Below, piece after piece: positions 40,022 through 50,991 of a stretch of DNA of 64,000 nt. The stretch's first letter is position 1. Every line of letters begins with the position of its first letter. Origin of the DNA: Nitzschia sp. pyKryTriq1 (Eukaryota > Bacillariophyta > Bacillariophyceae > Bacillariales > Bacillariaceae); NCBI GenBank assembly GCA_956465555.1, contig OY101119.1, positions 930,001 through 994,000 on the forward strand, in the 5' to 3' direction. Below the pieces are notes generated by a model. It made no database searches, was not told where the DNA came from, and saw only the letters and a program-made list of their open reading frames with translations. A program made the translations under genes and the position numbers.

Positions 40022-40873
40022 ATGGACAATGCAAGCGGGGAAAATATCCGCGACGACTTGGCGGCGGTAGAAGAGATGATGATGATGACGGCGACGACGA
40101 AAGAAGAAGAAGAAGAAGAAGAAGAAGCCAGCGACACTCGGTTCAAAGAGGACCAAGTATCGACAGTGCCTTTTGAAAGAACAGAAAAAGGTGAACGTAG
40201 AAAGCGTCATGGGGCGCGAAATCAGCATCGCCACAAATTCTTTGTCAAATGGCTCATGGATACCTTCGATCTCCCCACTACTACTAATGATCGCAGCGAC
40301 GACACTCACATTTTAGACGTCGCTGGTGGGAAGGGCGAAGTCGCTGCACGTCTCTCCATGTGCCACTGTCAGCAAGTGGTCATGGTGGATCCACGTCATG
40401 CGGACATTGTGAATTGCTTTGAAACACTGGTTCTACCCAAAATACCCAACAAATGGCAACGTCGTCTCGAAGAACAACGGTCCAGCAATCCCCAATTTGT
40501 GGAGGAGACTGTAAAATCACGATTTCGACAACTAGTTACTACCTTTGATGATCATACATTGGCGCAATCTACCGAATTACAGGAGGTCGTCCAAAAGGCT
40601 TCATTGATTGTTGGATTGCATGCGGATGGAGCCACCGAAGCCATTGTCAACGCCGCGTTGCAGTATCAAAAACCCTTCGTCGTGGTACCATGTTGCGTCT
40701 TTCCCAATCTTTTTCTAGAACGACGGGTGTTGGATGAAGAGACGAATAAGATGATTCCAGTGAGATCTCATGAACAGTTTTGTCAGTTTCTTTTGGCGAA
40801 AGATCCTCGGTTCCAACTCGAAACCTTGCCTTTTGAAGGTCGGAATGTTGCCATTTGGTGGGACGGAAAGTGA
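40022..40873 (+). CDS. Class I SAM-dependent methyltransferase-like protein
   Basis: 283 residues, no intron. The first 60 residues are charged (Met run, eight-Glu run). Motif I is ILDVAGGKGEVAARL (97-111), followed by the acidic ribose-binding position in VVMVDPRHAD. A later block, GLHADGATEAIVNAALQY then PFVVVPCCVFPNLF, is a hallmark of an uncharacterised eukaryotic group with a conserved PCC motif. In related RNA methyltransferases (Trm13 and METTL25-like) a similar H..G..t....A...k....vPCC arrangement occurs. The substrate is not known, although RNA is likely by analogy. It may be in the nucleus or cytosol, since no targeting peptide is visible. Confidence 0.78.
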   Translation: MDNASGENIRDDLAAVEEMMMMTATTKEEEEEEEEASDTRFKEDQVSTVPFERTEKGERRKRHGARNQHRHKFFVKWLMDTFDLPTTTNDRSDDTHILDVAGGKGEVAARLSMCHCQQVVMVDPRHADIVNCFETLVLPKIPNKWQRRLEEQRSSNPQFVEETVKSRFRQLVTTFDDHTLAQSTELQEVVQKASLIVGLHADGATEAIVNAALQYQKPFVVVPCCVFPNLFLERRVLDEETNKMIPVRSHEQFCQFLLAKDPRFQLETLPFEGRNVAIWWDGK

Positions 40874-41989
40874 TGTATAGTATAGCTGTAAGGGAAAGTG
40901 CAGACACCACGTATAACCGTCCATATCCAATTTTTTCCAATTTCGTCAGCAGAGAGCCATACTGTAGGGCTGGGAGATAAAAATGCAACTCTAGCTAGAT
41001 CTTTTGCAAAACTCAATCTGGACAAGGAAGAAGGTGGAGCCCTTATCATCATCCTCTACTACTACTATCGAAAAGTGCTATAGGGACGACCAAGAGAGAT
41101 ATAGTCTAAAGCCACATACGTACATAGAGCGTCCCATCATGATGATGATTCACAATGGCATTGTTGCATTGTTGATCAGGGGTAAATAAGACTCTTTAGT
41201 ACCCCCTGTTGTTGATTGTTGTAAAAGAAGTCCAACCAGTCGTTCTTCATTCTCATCGGTCTGTACCGGTATGCTGGTACCGGTACTGTGCAGGTACGTA
41301 CTGGTACAGTACCGGTACTACGTACCCAGTACCACCCGTCGACATTATTTATGTACTGTACTTCATTCAACTGTGTTGACTGACGTCGAGAACTTTTTCT
41401 CCCGCCTGCGCAGACAAGGATACAAACAAAACTGTTGCCAGTACTGTTTGTACGACAAACCCACGTAGAACAACGCAAAGACACTTCATCACAAAAAGAA
41501 TGAGAAATGAGAGAATGAAGTAAAAGAAAGACGAAGAATGAAAGAACGATAGATGTGAGGGAGGCGAAAAACGCAGGACGGATCCAACCGCTTCAATGGT
41601 AAACTACACCAGTTTTCGCCTTCACGAAGATATTACCGATACGCCAGAGTAGCACGGCTTTGGATGATCATCCGATACAGGTAACAGTATTTAGAAGTTC
41701 CTATTGAGGGTGTCAGAAAACAATAAATATAATTACATACGTATTGTAGTTTACATCATGTCGATCGTTTATTGTACATTTCGTTTGTTCATGGAGTGGC
41801 GCTGTTCTCAATGTTTAGCCACTGGTCGTCGGACACTTTGATGGGTGCCCGGTAGATTCCTTTGTGGTCGCTCGGTGATTGTGCAATGAATGTGAATGTT
41901 GTGATCCCTCTCATCAAGCTCCACGAGGAATGTTGAGCAGCTTTTGCATGGGGGTGATGATTCGCCTCCGGAATGAATGAACCAATAAT
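40874..41989. other. Convergent spacer with GTAC island
   Basis: 1.1 kb between convergent genes. It includes a GTAC island (41262-41332). No gene is supported, and short frames lack features. Confidence 0.6.
41262..41332. repeat. GTAC/ACCGGT palindromic island
   Basis: TGTACCGGTATGCTGGTACCGGTACTG and further GTACGTACTGGTACAGTACCGGTACTACGTACC units. Located between two convergent 3' ends, so these islands are not confined to promoters. Confidence 0.75.
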
Positions 41990-42988
41990 TTATTGCCATG
42001 CGTCGGCATCATTCTCGTACATGTGGCGCATCTTGATTTGAGTGTCAATCCAGACTTGATCAGGATTTCCAAAAGACTTCTTGATGGCATCTTCGCGGTC
42101 GCCAAGAAGCATCGTTGCTTCGGCAACAGCTCGTTCGGCCCATCGAATTCGTCGCCGGTTGGATTTTTCCGGAGAGTAGGTTGGTAGACGGAATGCTGCC
42201 CATTGTCGCGCACTTTGGTTGTCACCAAGTGCTGCGTATACCATGACAATGTGTGAGAGAGCACCAAAGTGCCAAGGCTTTACTGCCAGAACCATCTTGT
42301 TCAGTGTCAGTGCTTCCTCCATACGGCCCTGAAGGTAATAAATAGTTGCAAGTCGATTCAATGGTTCTGCAAAGTGCACACCATGCTCTTGAACCAGATC
42401 GCGAAGGATTTTTTCAGCCTCTGCAAAGTCCTCTGGGCCTTCATTCATCAGATCATCCGCTCTGTGAAGAAGGGCGGCTGCGTTCTGTCCGCGTTCCGAG
42501 AACCAGAGTTCCCAAATGTCCGAGAGAGATTGATCTCCATCGCCTAGAGTGGAAAGAAGATCGAGCTCTGCCAGGCGGCGTTCTCTCTCGATGGTCGTAA
42601 GAGGCCCCCGTGCTGGAAGGGTGACATCCAAGACGGGCGTTTCGGGCAACGAAGAAAATTTGTCTGGTGAGGAAACTACCGAAGAAAAAACTGGGCGAGG
42701 CTGATGCGGCTCATCTTGACTGCGGGCGTTGTTTTCAGGCAGCGAGGGTCCTCCAGCTCCGGTGACAAGAGATTCGAGCTGTCTTCGTGCGGATTCGACA
42801 TCAAAGAAACTACCATGTTCATCTTCGGCATGCATGTAAAGGGCTGTCATCGACGATCGAGCATGGAACATCGCGGTGACTGACGTTGTGCGAGAGTGGC
42901 CTGTAGCGACGGGAAAGGCTTCGCAAAACGCGTCATGGTTGAGAAGGATGGAACTTACGGCTGACAAGAAAAGGAGGATATGCAGCAT
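41990..42988 (-). CDS. Plastid-targeted TPR protein
   Basis: 332 residues from the first ATG at 42988. Residues 1-24 are a signal peptide (LHILLFLSAVSSILL). It is followed by FCEAFPVATGHS, an A-F cleavage motif used for import into the diatom plastid stroma, and a Ser/Thr/Arg-rich transit stretch. The mature part has a disordered linker and then tetratricopeptide-like helices: FAEAEKILRDLVQEHG, FAEPLNRLATIYYLQGRMEEALTLNK, WHFGALSHIVMVYAALGDNQSARQWA. The end, RIRWAERAVAEATMLLG, is well structured. A stromal assembly or RNA-related adaptor role is inferred only from fold and targeting. Predicted plastid import is the strongest statement. Confidence 0.8.
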   Translation of the reverse strand: MLHILLFLSAVSSILLNHDAFCEAFPVATGHSRTTSVTAMFHARSSMTALYMHAEDEHGSFFDVESARRQLESLVTGAGGPSLPENNARSQDEPHQPRPVFSSVVSSPDKFSSLPETPVLDVTLPARGPLTTIERERRLAELDLLSTLGDGDQSLSDIWELWFSERGQNAAALLHRADDLMNEGPEDFAEAEKILRDLVQEHGVHFAEPLNRLATIYYLQGRMEEALTLNKMVLAVKPWHFGALSHIVMVYAALGDNQSARQWAAFRLPTYSPEKSNRRRIRWAERAVAEATMLLGDREDAIKKSFGNPDQVWIDTQIKMRHMYENDADAWQ

Positions 42989-43885
42989 AATCGGCAAAAG
43001 TATTCCGATGAAGATACAATCAATCAATCGATGATAGCGGATGGGTGGTTGGAAAGGAAAAAACTGACCGGAGCAACAGCGACTGAAGAGGTCCTTTTGT
43101 ATCGGGAATGTGCCGATTGGGGTCGGTGTCTCGTCGCTGGAGTAAGATTTTGCCTTCTAACTGCTGACAACACACGTCTGGCAGGGTCGAAGAACAACGG
43201 TTCCCGAGGCTTCTCAAGTGTCATGAAAAAATTAACATGTTGAGCACGCGGTATTCCATAAACTCGGAAGAGTGTAAAGTCGATTTCGATAGGGAGTTCG
43301 AACTTTCTCATGGCCGATCTTGAACGAAAGTCACCTGGCACGGTTGTTGCCTTTCTTTCCAAAAGTCAATTTTTCATCGATTTTCACTCTTTTCGGCATA
43401 AACGAGCAAGAACGAGCATAAATGAGAAATATTCTCCATTTCAAAGGGCGCGTTAAAATTGCGTTCTGTGCGTTCACTTTTACTTCCAGATTATTCTTCT
43501 CCAGTCGGAAAGTGCATTCAACTCCGACCGTTCGACTCCGATCGCCGATCGCTTGTCTGTCAAAAAGCAGCGCATGGTCACAAAGAGCAGATCATCAGGC
43601 GCGGCATGCAGGCGGGAGAGGAGGCCGGGGCGAAGCGAACGGAGGAGTGGCCGGCGATCTACAAAAAGACAAACAAGCAGTCTGATGGGTCATCTCTGTC
43701 GACTTCGGCGGTTGCTGTTACTTGAACAGCACCAACGACACCAACTTCTTCAGCAAAAGTGTGCCGTACCGGGCGGGTATTGTTGCAATACTGTAGGCAT
43801 ACAGTGACTACCGATACAATAATACTGTCGTCCTGGACGCCTCTCCAATCAAAGCGTCAGCCAGCCTTCTTTATTGATCAAAATA
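42989..43885. other. Divergent spacer
   Basis: About 0.9 kb between divergent genes (42988 minus, 43886 plus). Short frames are present, none with a domain. No strong repeat. It must contain both promoters. Confidence 0.5.
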
Positions 43886-44860
43886 ATGTCATCCATATCG
43901 AAGTTCTTCGCTGTGGTAAATTTACTGGTGGTGCTGGGGTGCTCTCGGATACTATTTTGTTCGGGCAATGAATCGCTGGACGGTCGCTTCAGCTTTTCTC
44001 TGTCCACGTTTGATCCATCGGGGAAGATTGGTCAGGTCGAACGGGCACTAATTGCATCATCCTTGGGAACCCCGATTGTGGCGGTCATCAAGAAAGATCG
44101 TGTATTATTTGCCTCTCCTCAAATATTACCTTCCCCGCTGATGGAAGATGACGGAACAGCCCGCTTTGCGGCAGTCACTCCAAGAATTGCCATTGGACAC
44201 TCGGGCATATCCGCGGATGGACGGGTTTTGATTGCCGCCGCTCAGCAACTAGCGGTTGAACATGCCTATACTTATGATGAGAATATCCCGATTGATTTAT
44301 TTTTGGAAGAAATGTCTCTTTTGTATCAAGAATATACCATGACACCGGGAGTCCGACCATTTGGAGCGATTTTGTTAGTAGCATATGTGCCTTCCAAGTT
44401 GGAAACACATAATAATGGTGATGCTGATGGTGATGATGATGATTCCAGCAATGCTGTCAAGCCTCTTCTCTTTCGGTTGGATCCGTCAGGCTCGGTGGTG
44501 ACTTACGAAGAAAATGTGGCCATTGTCAATGGTCGATTTGCGAATTCTCGATCCGGATTGGATGCTTCATTGGAAGAATTTAGTGTGGCAACAAACAGCA
44601 ATGCGTCGGTATCCGAAGACCGACAATATCTTTCTCAAATATTGGAGGAGGCCATTTCTCCCAAGAAGTCATCGAGCATCAGCAGTGATGGTGGTGGCGG
44701 TGCGAGTCCCAAACCATCTGCGACGACAGCAGAGGCATCCGACAAGGACGAGACCCTCGCACTGCCTTCGGCTATCATTACAGCCTCTTTGACAAGCGAA
44801 TCAGGACTTCAAGTGGAGCGACGCAAACTTTCCACAACCTCTACTAGTAGTACCGAATGA
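43886..44860 (+). CDS. Proteasome alpha-type protein with a signal peptide
   Basis: 324 residues from the first ATG at 43886. Residues 7-25 are hydrophobic (FFAVVNLLVVLGCSRILF), a likely signal peptide with cleavage near CSG-NES, and no phenylalanine follows the site. From residue 35 the sequence is a proteasome alpha-subunit fold closest by eye to alpha-2: RFSFSLSTFDPSGKIGQVERAL (35-56), where cytosolic PSMA2 has [21 protein letters not shown]. Later come IGHSGISADGRVLIAAAQQLA, then SLLYQEYTMTPGVRPFGAILLV and LLFRLDPSGSVVTYEE. The C-terminal 90 residues are Ser/Thr-rich and lack the usual alpha tail. Alpha subunits have no catalytic threonine, so none is expected. A secretory-route copy suggests the ER or the periplastid compartment of the complex plastid; this location is an inference. 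Confidence 0.82.
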   Translation: MSSISKFFAVVNLLVVLGCSRILFCSGNESLDGRFSFSLSTFDPSGKIGQVERALIASSLGTPIVAVIKKDRVLFASPQILPSPLMEDDGTARFAAVTPRIAIGHSGISADGRVLIAAAQQLAVEHAYTYDENIPIDLFLEEMSLLYQEYTMTPGVRPFGAILLVAYVPSKLETHNNGDADGDDDDSSNAVKPLLFRLDPSGSVVTYEENVAIVNGRFANSRSGLDASLEEFSVATNSNASVSEDRQYLSQILEEAISPKKSSSISSDGGGGASPKPSATTAEASDKDETLALPSAIITASLTSESGLQVERRKLSTTSTSSTE

Positions 44861-45391
44861 GTTAATGCACTTCCTTCTCAAGACGAGAAAGTGCACGCAC
44901 TTCGTTTTTCCCAAATCAATATTTAGCTGTAGATGGAAACGTTTTGTGGATATTGAAAGAGTAGATTACCGTACCTGGGGCCCTACTAGTCTCCTTGCCT
45001 GCTGTCTAAGAGAGAGCTGCACTGGGGTAGTGTTTTCCCGTCATCCCCCTGCTTTTTACGGTACAAGTACGGTAGGACTTGTCCGACCCGACCGCACTGT
45101 GCGACGACTCCTCCGGACAGCGGACAGTCTTCCCCGTTCTGGGGTCCAAGTGGTCGATCGCGTGATCTGGCCGGCGGCGGGCGGCTAAGCTTGGGCGATA
45201 CTAACTGCGTAGCTCTCTTCATTTTGCGATTTGAATGCGTTGTGAGTTGTGAAGAGTGACCATGGCGTGCATTAGCGGCTTCCTTCCTACTCTCCCGAGC
45301 CTGCATACGGCATACGATACAGACAGTGCACCAACCACCAACCCAAACCCAGTGTAGTATACGGTAGTTCCACCTAGAGTAGAGAGCCACC
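44861..45391. other. Intergenic spacer
   Basis: 530 bp between two plus-strand genes. Only a small ACGGTACAAGTACGGTA tract near 45058-45074. The last 150 bp is the probable VPS53 promoter. Confidence 0.5.
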
Positions 45392-48348
45392 ATGGCAGGA
45401 CCTCCCAAGTCTCCGATCCGACCCAAAACGATGGCTCCCTTGACGGCGACCCGCGTGATTTTACCGCCAGTCTCGCCCACCGGAGTCGCTCGATCGGCCG
45501 TCGCCTCCGATCCCAATCTCCTCTTGGATGCCTTTGATGCGTTTACGGAAAGTCGTCAACGTGCTGCTAGCAACAGCAGTAGCGGTAAAAACAGCAGCAA
45601 CGTCAACAACAAGGACAAGGCAGCAGATCCCATTGACTTTCTCAACAAACACTACACGAGCGAGGCCTTGTTGGTGGCCCAACTTCCCTTTATTCGCGAC
45701 GCCGTGACGAATAGAATGCAACGACTGGACGATACCATTTCCGACGCCTTGCAACGACAATCCGAGTCTGCAGCAGCCACTCAGAAGCACGTGCAGGATG
45801 CCAGGGCTTCTGTAGCCTCCTTGGAGCAACGCATCCATCAAGTCCAACAAAAGGCGTCGCAGTCGGAGCAGACCGTTCGAGAAATTACCAAGGATATGAA
45901 ACGTTTGGATTGCGCCAAGCGGCATTTGCAACGTACTATTACTACCTTGAAGCGATTGCATATGCTCATCCATGCGGTGGAACAACTGCGACTGGCCTGC
46001 TTGCAAGAACCATTTCCCGATTACAAAGCAGCCTCTCATTTAGTGGATGCGATTCGTCTCTTGTTGCGTCATTTTGAAGGATACAAGGTCACACCGATGC
46101 AGTTGCTGTCTCAAAAAGTGACAGATTTGCATGGGGAGCTCAAGTTTTGTTTGATTCGGGCCTTTCGACTTGTTGGATTTGGCAAGGCAGTCACCTTGGA
46201 ACTCGAAAAGGATGCCAAAAAGAACAAGTACAGCTCTTTGCGGGATATGGAAGAAGGCGAAACCCCAAAGTCTCTGACCATTATTATGCCACCAGAAGTC
46301 ATGGCGGATGGGATTCTCATGATTGATGCCTTGGGGAAGGATGCTCGTAATGAATTTATTACCGTCTTTGGGCCAGATCAGCTGGCGGACTATAGCAAAT
46401 TGTTCAAACCCATCAAGAAGAAGCCGCCGAAGGAACAAAAGCGAGTATCTAGTTTCAAGGTCCAACAACCTGAAGAGGAAGAGGTGAAACCCGAATATAC
46501 TTTGGAGTTTATCGAGAAGCGATTTTTGTGGTTTCGAAACATGTTGAATTCGATTGGGGAAAAGTATCCTGCCGTCTTTCCGAACTATTGGAATATTGAA
46601 TACCTTCTCACGAAAACATTTTTGAAACGAGTACGTTGTTCCTGGCGTGCTGATAACACAACATTCATACTTGTGGCTTGGATCCGTGGATTATTGACTC
46701 AACCACCAACTTGTTGCTTTTTCTTGCACATACTACTTGTACTGTACAGACGCGAAGTCATATCCTGGCGCTCTTGAATGGTGCCACGAAGGATCCTGAC
46801 GCTAACAATGCAACGATTCTTCTGAAAGCATTACAAAAGACTATTCAATTTGAAAAGGAAGTGTCAGCAGCGCTTCAACGTGAATATGGGACAATCTTTA
46901 AGGATCCCTCCGAGGAGACCACTAGTGGCACGCCAAAATCTGCTAAGAAAAAGGCGGGCAAGAGTGGGTCGTCCGAAGATGGTTCCGCTGCCTTGGCCGA
47001 TGATGACGGAAGGGCACCAACGGAACAAGAGGCTGTTGAGCCTCTATTTGGGTTAGCCTCGAGTGCCTTTGACAACCACATGGGACCCTACATTGCACTG
47101 GAAGAACAAAGTATGGACGAACAACTTGTCATGGCCCTCGAAGACCGTGCGGTCGATACCCGTGGAGAATTGCCTGTATTTACCACCTCCACCAAACTTT
47201 TCATTTACATCAAGGGCAGCATTACTCGCTGCACGGCTTTGACGAAAGGGAATGCCTTTTTCTTGTTGTACCAGGCCTTTCAAGATTCATTGCAGAAATA
47301 CGCTCAAGTGCTCTCTAGCAAATTGCCTCCACCCCTTCCACCCCGATCGGGTGGTGGTTTGAACCTTGTCAATGTTCAGTTTGCCAAACAAGAAGGAACA
47401 TCTGCTCAATTAGCATCGTACCGGGTGCCCAAAGACGAGGAAGTCACTGTCTGTCATGTCATTGGAACATGCGAATACTGTGCAGAGACGGTGGAAGCTC
47501 TGCAAGATTTGATTCGCGATACCGTCGACGATCAATACAAGGAAAAGATTGACATGATGGGACAACAGGAAGCCTTCCATGATATTACAGCCAAAGCTAT
47601 TCGTGTGCTTGTATCAGGTTTGGAGACTCGCCTGGAAGATGCTTATCGCATGATGACTTCTATCAATTGGGCCGTCTTTGATGAAGTCGGAGAAGAGAGC
47701 GACTATGTCCGATACATGCATCGCGAAATCCAACCGTATATTACGACGACACGTGATTTGATTCCAACTTCTTACTTTCGAAGTGTTTGTGACAAGTTTG
47801 CCATGGCCTTTACGAATGACTTTTACAATGCTATCATTCGTCTCAAAAATATCAGTGAGCAAGGATCTCAACAATTGCTCTTGGATATTTCCATTCTCAA
47901 GACTCTCTTTTTAAAATTGCCCGTTATGGAAAAGGCGAGTGTGTCCTCGTCGTCCCCCCGCAAATCCGTGGGTTCTACCATTGCGCCAGCCATGTACACC
48001 AAGATGGTCCAGAAACAATTCAAAAAGATTGAAATATTGCTCAAATTAACAGGAACACCGACCAGTTTGTTGATTGATGTCTTTCGAGATCAGTGGCCAG
48101 GTGGTTCTGCTCTGGATTTGCAGACTGTCATGTCCCTCAAGGGCATGAAACGTGCCGATCAAGCATTCATGTTGGAAAAGTTTGGATTGGATCCAGCGAC
48201 GGCTCGCAAGGGTGCTACGATGAATATCACCTCGGCGACCATTGTGTCGGAGCGATTGCAAGCAGTGCAAGGACAAGCGGCCAAAGTGAACTCGGATTTG
48301 AATCAGATGAGACAAAAGGTGGACGAATTCCGAAAGGCGTTCCGGTAG
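45392..48348 (+). CDS. VPS53: VPS53, GARP/EARP tethering complex subunit
   Basis: Exons 45392-46630 and 46750-48348 give about 945 residues; the 119-bp intron (GTACGT..TACAG) is phase 0 and joins FLKR to TRSHILALLNG. The N-terminus has FLNKHYTSEALLVAQLPFIRD, matching the yI..lFpte.SL block of Vps53. A long coiled coil follows (residues 105-180), with REITKDMKRLDCAKRHLQRTITTLKRLHML, the most conserved stretch of the family. The second half is CATCHR-type helical. VPS53 with VPS51, 52 and 54 tethers endosome-derived vesicles at the trans-Golgi, and with VPS50 acts in endosomal recycling. A charged linker (SAKKKAGKSGSSEDG) near residue 475 is lineage-specific. Confidence 0.92.
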
Positions 48349-48690
48349 GACTACACACAGAGATAAATCTTTTACTCTAGACTACTATATAGTCTACTGC
48401 TATGGTACTTTCTAAAGAAGAGATGCAGTCGTTTTTTCTTTCTAATCTGTTTGTCTTAATGATTTGGCATGAATTGTTTCTTTGCTTTTTGTTCTTTTTT
48501 AAACGGTTAGAGGACCTCTCCCCAGTTTGTTTCCCCATCCGACTGGACATTAATCTGTCATTGTCGTCGTCGCCGTGGAGATGGAGTACATACCAGTGTA
48601 GTACATATGATTATTTGACACTGTACGAGCCAATCGTTCAATGTATGTGATCAATCATTTTTTCAGAGAGGTGTGGCTGTTCGTACATCA
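48349..48690. other. Convergent spacer
   Basis: 342 bp between two convergent genes; T-rich, nothing recognised. Confidence 0.6.
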
Positions 48691-50274
48691 TCAGACTGGA
48701 CCAGCCGCGGCAATGTGATGACCAGCTGATGGGACAATGTGATCGTCAAGTTCTTCCTCGGCGGTGGTTTCCGAGACGGACGCCGTGGCAACATCTTCGC
48801 AAAACTTTTCGTCTGCTTGCTTTTCATCGGCTTGCTGGTATTCATTCTTTTCACGGTCTTGGGCTTCGTCGCCATCATTGCGGTCTTCTTCTTCTGGCAT
48901 GGCTAGATGCGAAAGTGGAGCAAATGATGAGGGATACGCGGACGCCGAAGAATCCAAGTACCGTTGTTGTTGGTACGGGTCTCGAGCTGCGTATCCAGAG
49001 CGAGCATGAATGTGGTCTTGAGTGCCGGCAGTACTAGCAACGTAACCGGATGGAGGATTGGAAGGAAGGACAGTATCCGTGCCCATAGCATACCCTTGAT
49101 GCAGCAACTGCTGGGCTGGGTTCATGGGAGCTAGCATGTGTGGCATGCCAGCAGCGTGAGGGTGCGTGTGAAATTGAGGAGGGTACTGCCCGACGATCGC
49201 AGCCGGGTACCAATTAGCATGTTGCTGTTGCTGTTCGTGGGCAGTCCAAGCTGGAGTGTAGGATGAAGGAAGAAAATTATGAACGGCAACAGCTGGATTC
49301 CAGCCACGCATCATACCGTCAGGGTGGTGCTGATGTTGATGGTGATGGTGATGCTGATGGTGCGTGTGAGTACTCGTAGCGCCACTAGTAGCATACGTCG
49401 AGGGAGAGGCCTCGTACCACGAGGCGTGTTCATTGCTGACAGTGTGTGGGATGGGAGGAGTGCTGGTTGCCGCCGAAGAGGAGCCCTCGCCACTACTGTA
49501 GTCGAGGGGAGTCATGACGCTGCTATTGCTGCTGCGTTCGGTGCGGGATTTCTCGATCGCGGCCTTCCGGCTTCGGGGAGTCTCGCGGTCCAGCACTTGA
49601 TCCATGAGGATTTCGAGGTGAACATGATGGTAGCGAAAGCCAACGCCATCGTTTTGTTTCAAAATATCTGATAGCATTCCTTCTAGATCCATTCGTACGC
49701 ATTGCGCATTGGCTGTCCCTACGTAAACCCACCCTTGCGTGGCGATCTTGTAGGAAACATCAATGAGAGTTTGGCTCTGGGGCAGGAGGAAAAAGGCGTG
49801 GACTGTGTAGGAGGACGTGACGGAGGACCCGACCATGTACAGGTCCCAGTTGCCGGGGTAGACGTCGGAGAAGTGGTACTCTCGCAGCTCGAGGACTCGT
49901 TTGCCGTGGTGAGGGCAGCAGCCCCAGTACTGCCCCTCGACTGCCGACAGAACGGCCTGGCAACAGATCAAGCGGTAAGGCCGTCCAGGGATTCCTGCAT
50001 CGTCGTAGTCGCGACGAGCCTTCCCCTTCAGAATCCGACCCCAGTAGGGAGATCGTACGACTAGCTTCATGGCCTCGGTGGGTGTCGATGATTCCTCTTC
50101 TTCACCGTCCGCGGTTTCGTTTTGTGTGGCTTCGCTGTTTGCCACGCGGCCCTCGAAAGAATCCGTGGCATTAATTGTTGTGGCTGGAGCCGTTGTTTCG
50201 ACCGTGGGATTGGCGATCATCTTGTTCAACGTCTCTGTTCGCACCTCTGCTTGTAATGGTGTTGAAGGTAACAT
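48691..50274 (-). CDS. His/Gln-rich protein with a Cys-Cys N-terminal domain, unknown
   Basis: 527 residues from the first ATG at 50274; the frame is open further upstream but without an ATG before an in-frame TGA. Residues 70-240 look like a compact globular domain: LVVRSPYWGRILKGKARRDY, RLICCQAVLSAVEGQYWGCC-PHHG, LRELREYHFSDVYP-like turns, then a strand-rich part (VTSSYTVHAFFLLPQSQTLIDVS, GWVYVGTANAQCVRMDLEGM). Three Cys pairs and a PHHG suggest metal binding. Residues 300-460 are low-complexity, with a long histidine tract (HTHHQHHHHHQHQHH), Gln runs and Met/Pro. The tail is acidic. Not recognised; a transcription-related role is possible from composition, but that is speculation. Confidence 0.68.
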   Translation of the reverse strand: MLPSTPLQAEVRTETLNKMIANPTVETTAPATTINATDSFEGRVANSEATQNETADGEEEESSTPTEAMKLVVRSPYWGRILKGKARRDYDDAGIPGRPYRLICCQAVLSAVEGQYWGCCPHHGKRVLELREYHFSDVYPGNWDLYMVGSSVTSSYTVHAFFLLPQSQTLIDVSYKIATQGWVYVGTANAQCVRMDLEGMLSDILKQNDGVGFRYHHVHLEILMDQVLDRETPRSRKAAIEKSRTERSSNSSVMTPLDYSSGEGSSSAATSTPPIPHTVSNEHASWYEASPSTYATSGATSTHTHHQHHHHHQHQHHPDGMMRGWNPAVAVHNFLPSSYTPAWTAHEQQQQHANWYPAAIVGQYPPQFHTHPHAAGMPHMLAPMNPAQQLLHQGYAMGTDTVLPSNPPSGYVASTAGTQDHIHARSGYAARDPYQQQRYLDSSASAYPSSFAPLSHLAMPEEEDRNDGDEAQDREKNEYQQADEKQADEKFCEDVATASVSETTAEEELDDHIVPSAGHHIAAAGPV

Positions 50275-50991
50275 CGCCGGAGGGTTTGAAGTTTTCTTGT
50301 TACGAATGCTTTGGAAACCGCTTGCTTGATTTGTTACGCGGTTCCAGGTACTCGTACGATGATGCGACGATGGCACGATTGCGAATGGAGAGAATGAGGG
50401 GTCGCAGAAAACTCCGAATTTCAGAGCGGTTTGTTTGAGTCATGGAAAGCGGGGTTGACTTTTCCATGTGACTCGCCTGGCGGTCGCAACGACCACTTAA
50501 CGCACGTGCCATGTATTGTCATGTCTGCTGTTAAACACATGGTGTCACGCTGGCCGACGGACTCGCAAAATTGTCCCCGCCACCATAAGTCGTCTGTCAA
50601 TCGTCCGTCAGGACGGAAGGAGGTGAGAGGTGAGAGTGGTTGCGTGTTGCGTTGGTCTGCGGTGCGATGATGATGGATGCGCAAAAGCGCGAGAACGACG
50701 GAAAGCCAACGAAATCTTCTCAGAAGCTGCCACATGACGGTTTTCGATTTTCGATCTCGTTACGTCTATCCACACATACATTCATCCATGTGTCAAGGGC
50801 ATCGTCTGTGCGTGGGGCAATAGGCAAGAATAAAACAGCGACGACGACGACTCCCTCCCTTTGTACCGTACGATAACGTATTATACCTGGTACCAAGTAG
50901 CCACCCATCACCCCGCCGTCATTCAGTCAGTCACGAGATCAACGTAATAGTTTCCTACCACTACTAGAGCCTTGTTTAATTAAAAAGAAGG
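50275..50991. other. Divergent spacer
   Basis: 717 bp between the minus-strand His-rich gene and the plus-strand ROK1 helicase. A GTACCGTACG..ACCTGGTACCAAGTA tract lies at 50862-50900. No gene. Short frames on both strands have no domain. Confidence 0.5.

Noticed and set aside
42989-43027. Extended start of the plastid TPR protein using TTG
   Set aside because: A TTG start is unlikely here; the ATG at 42988 directly begins a good signal peptide.
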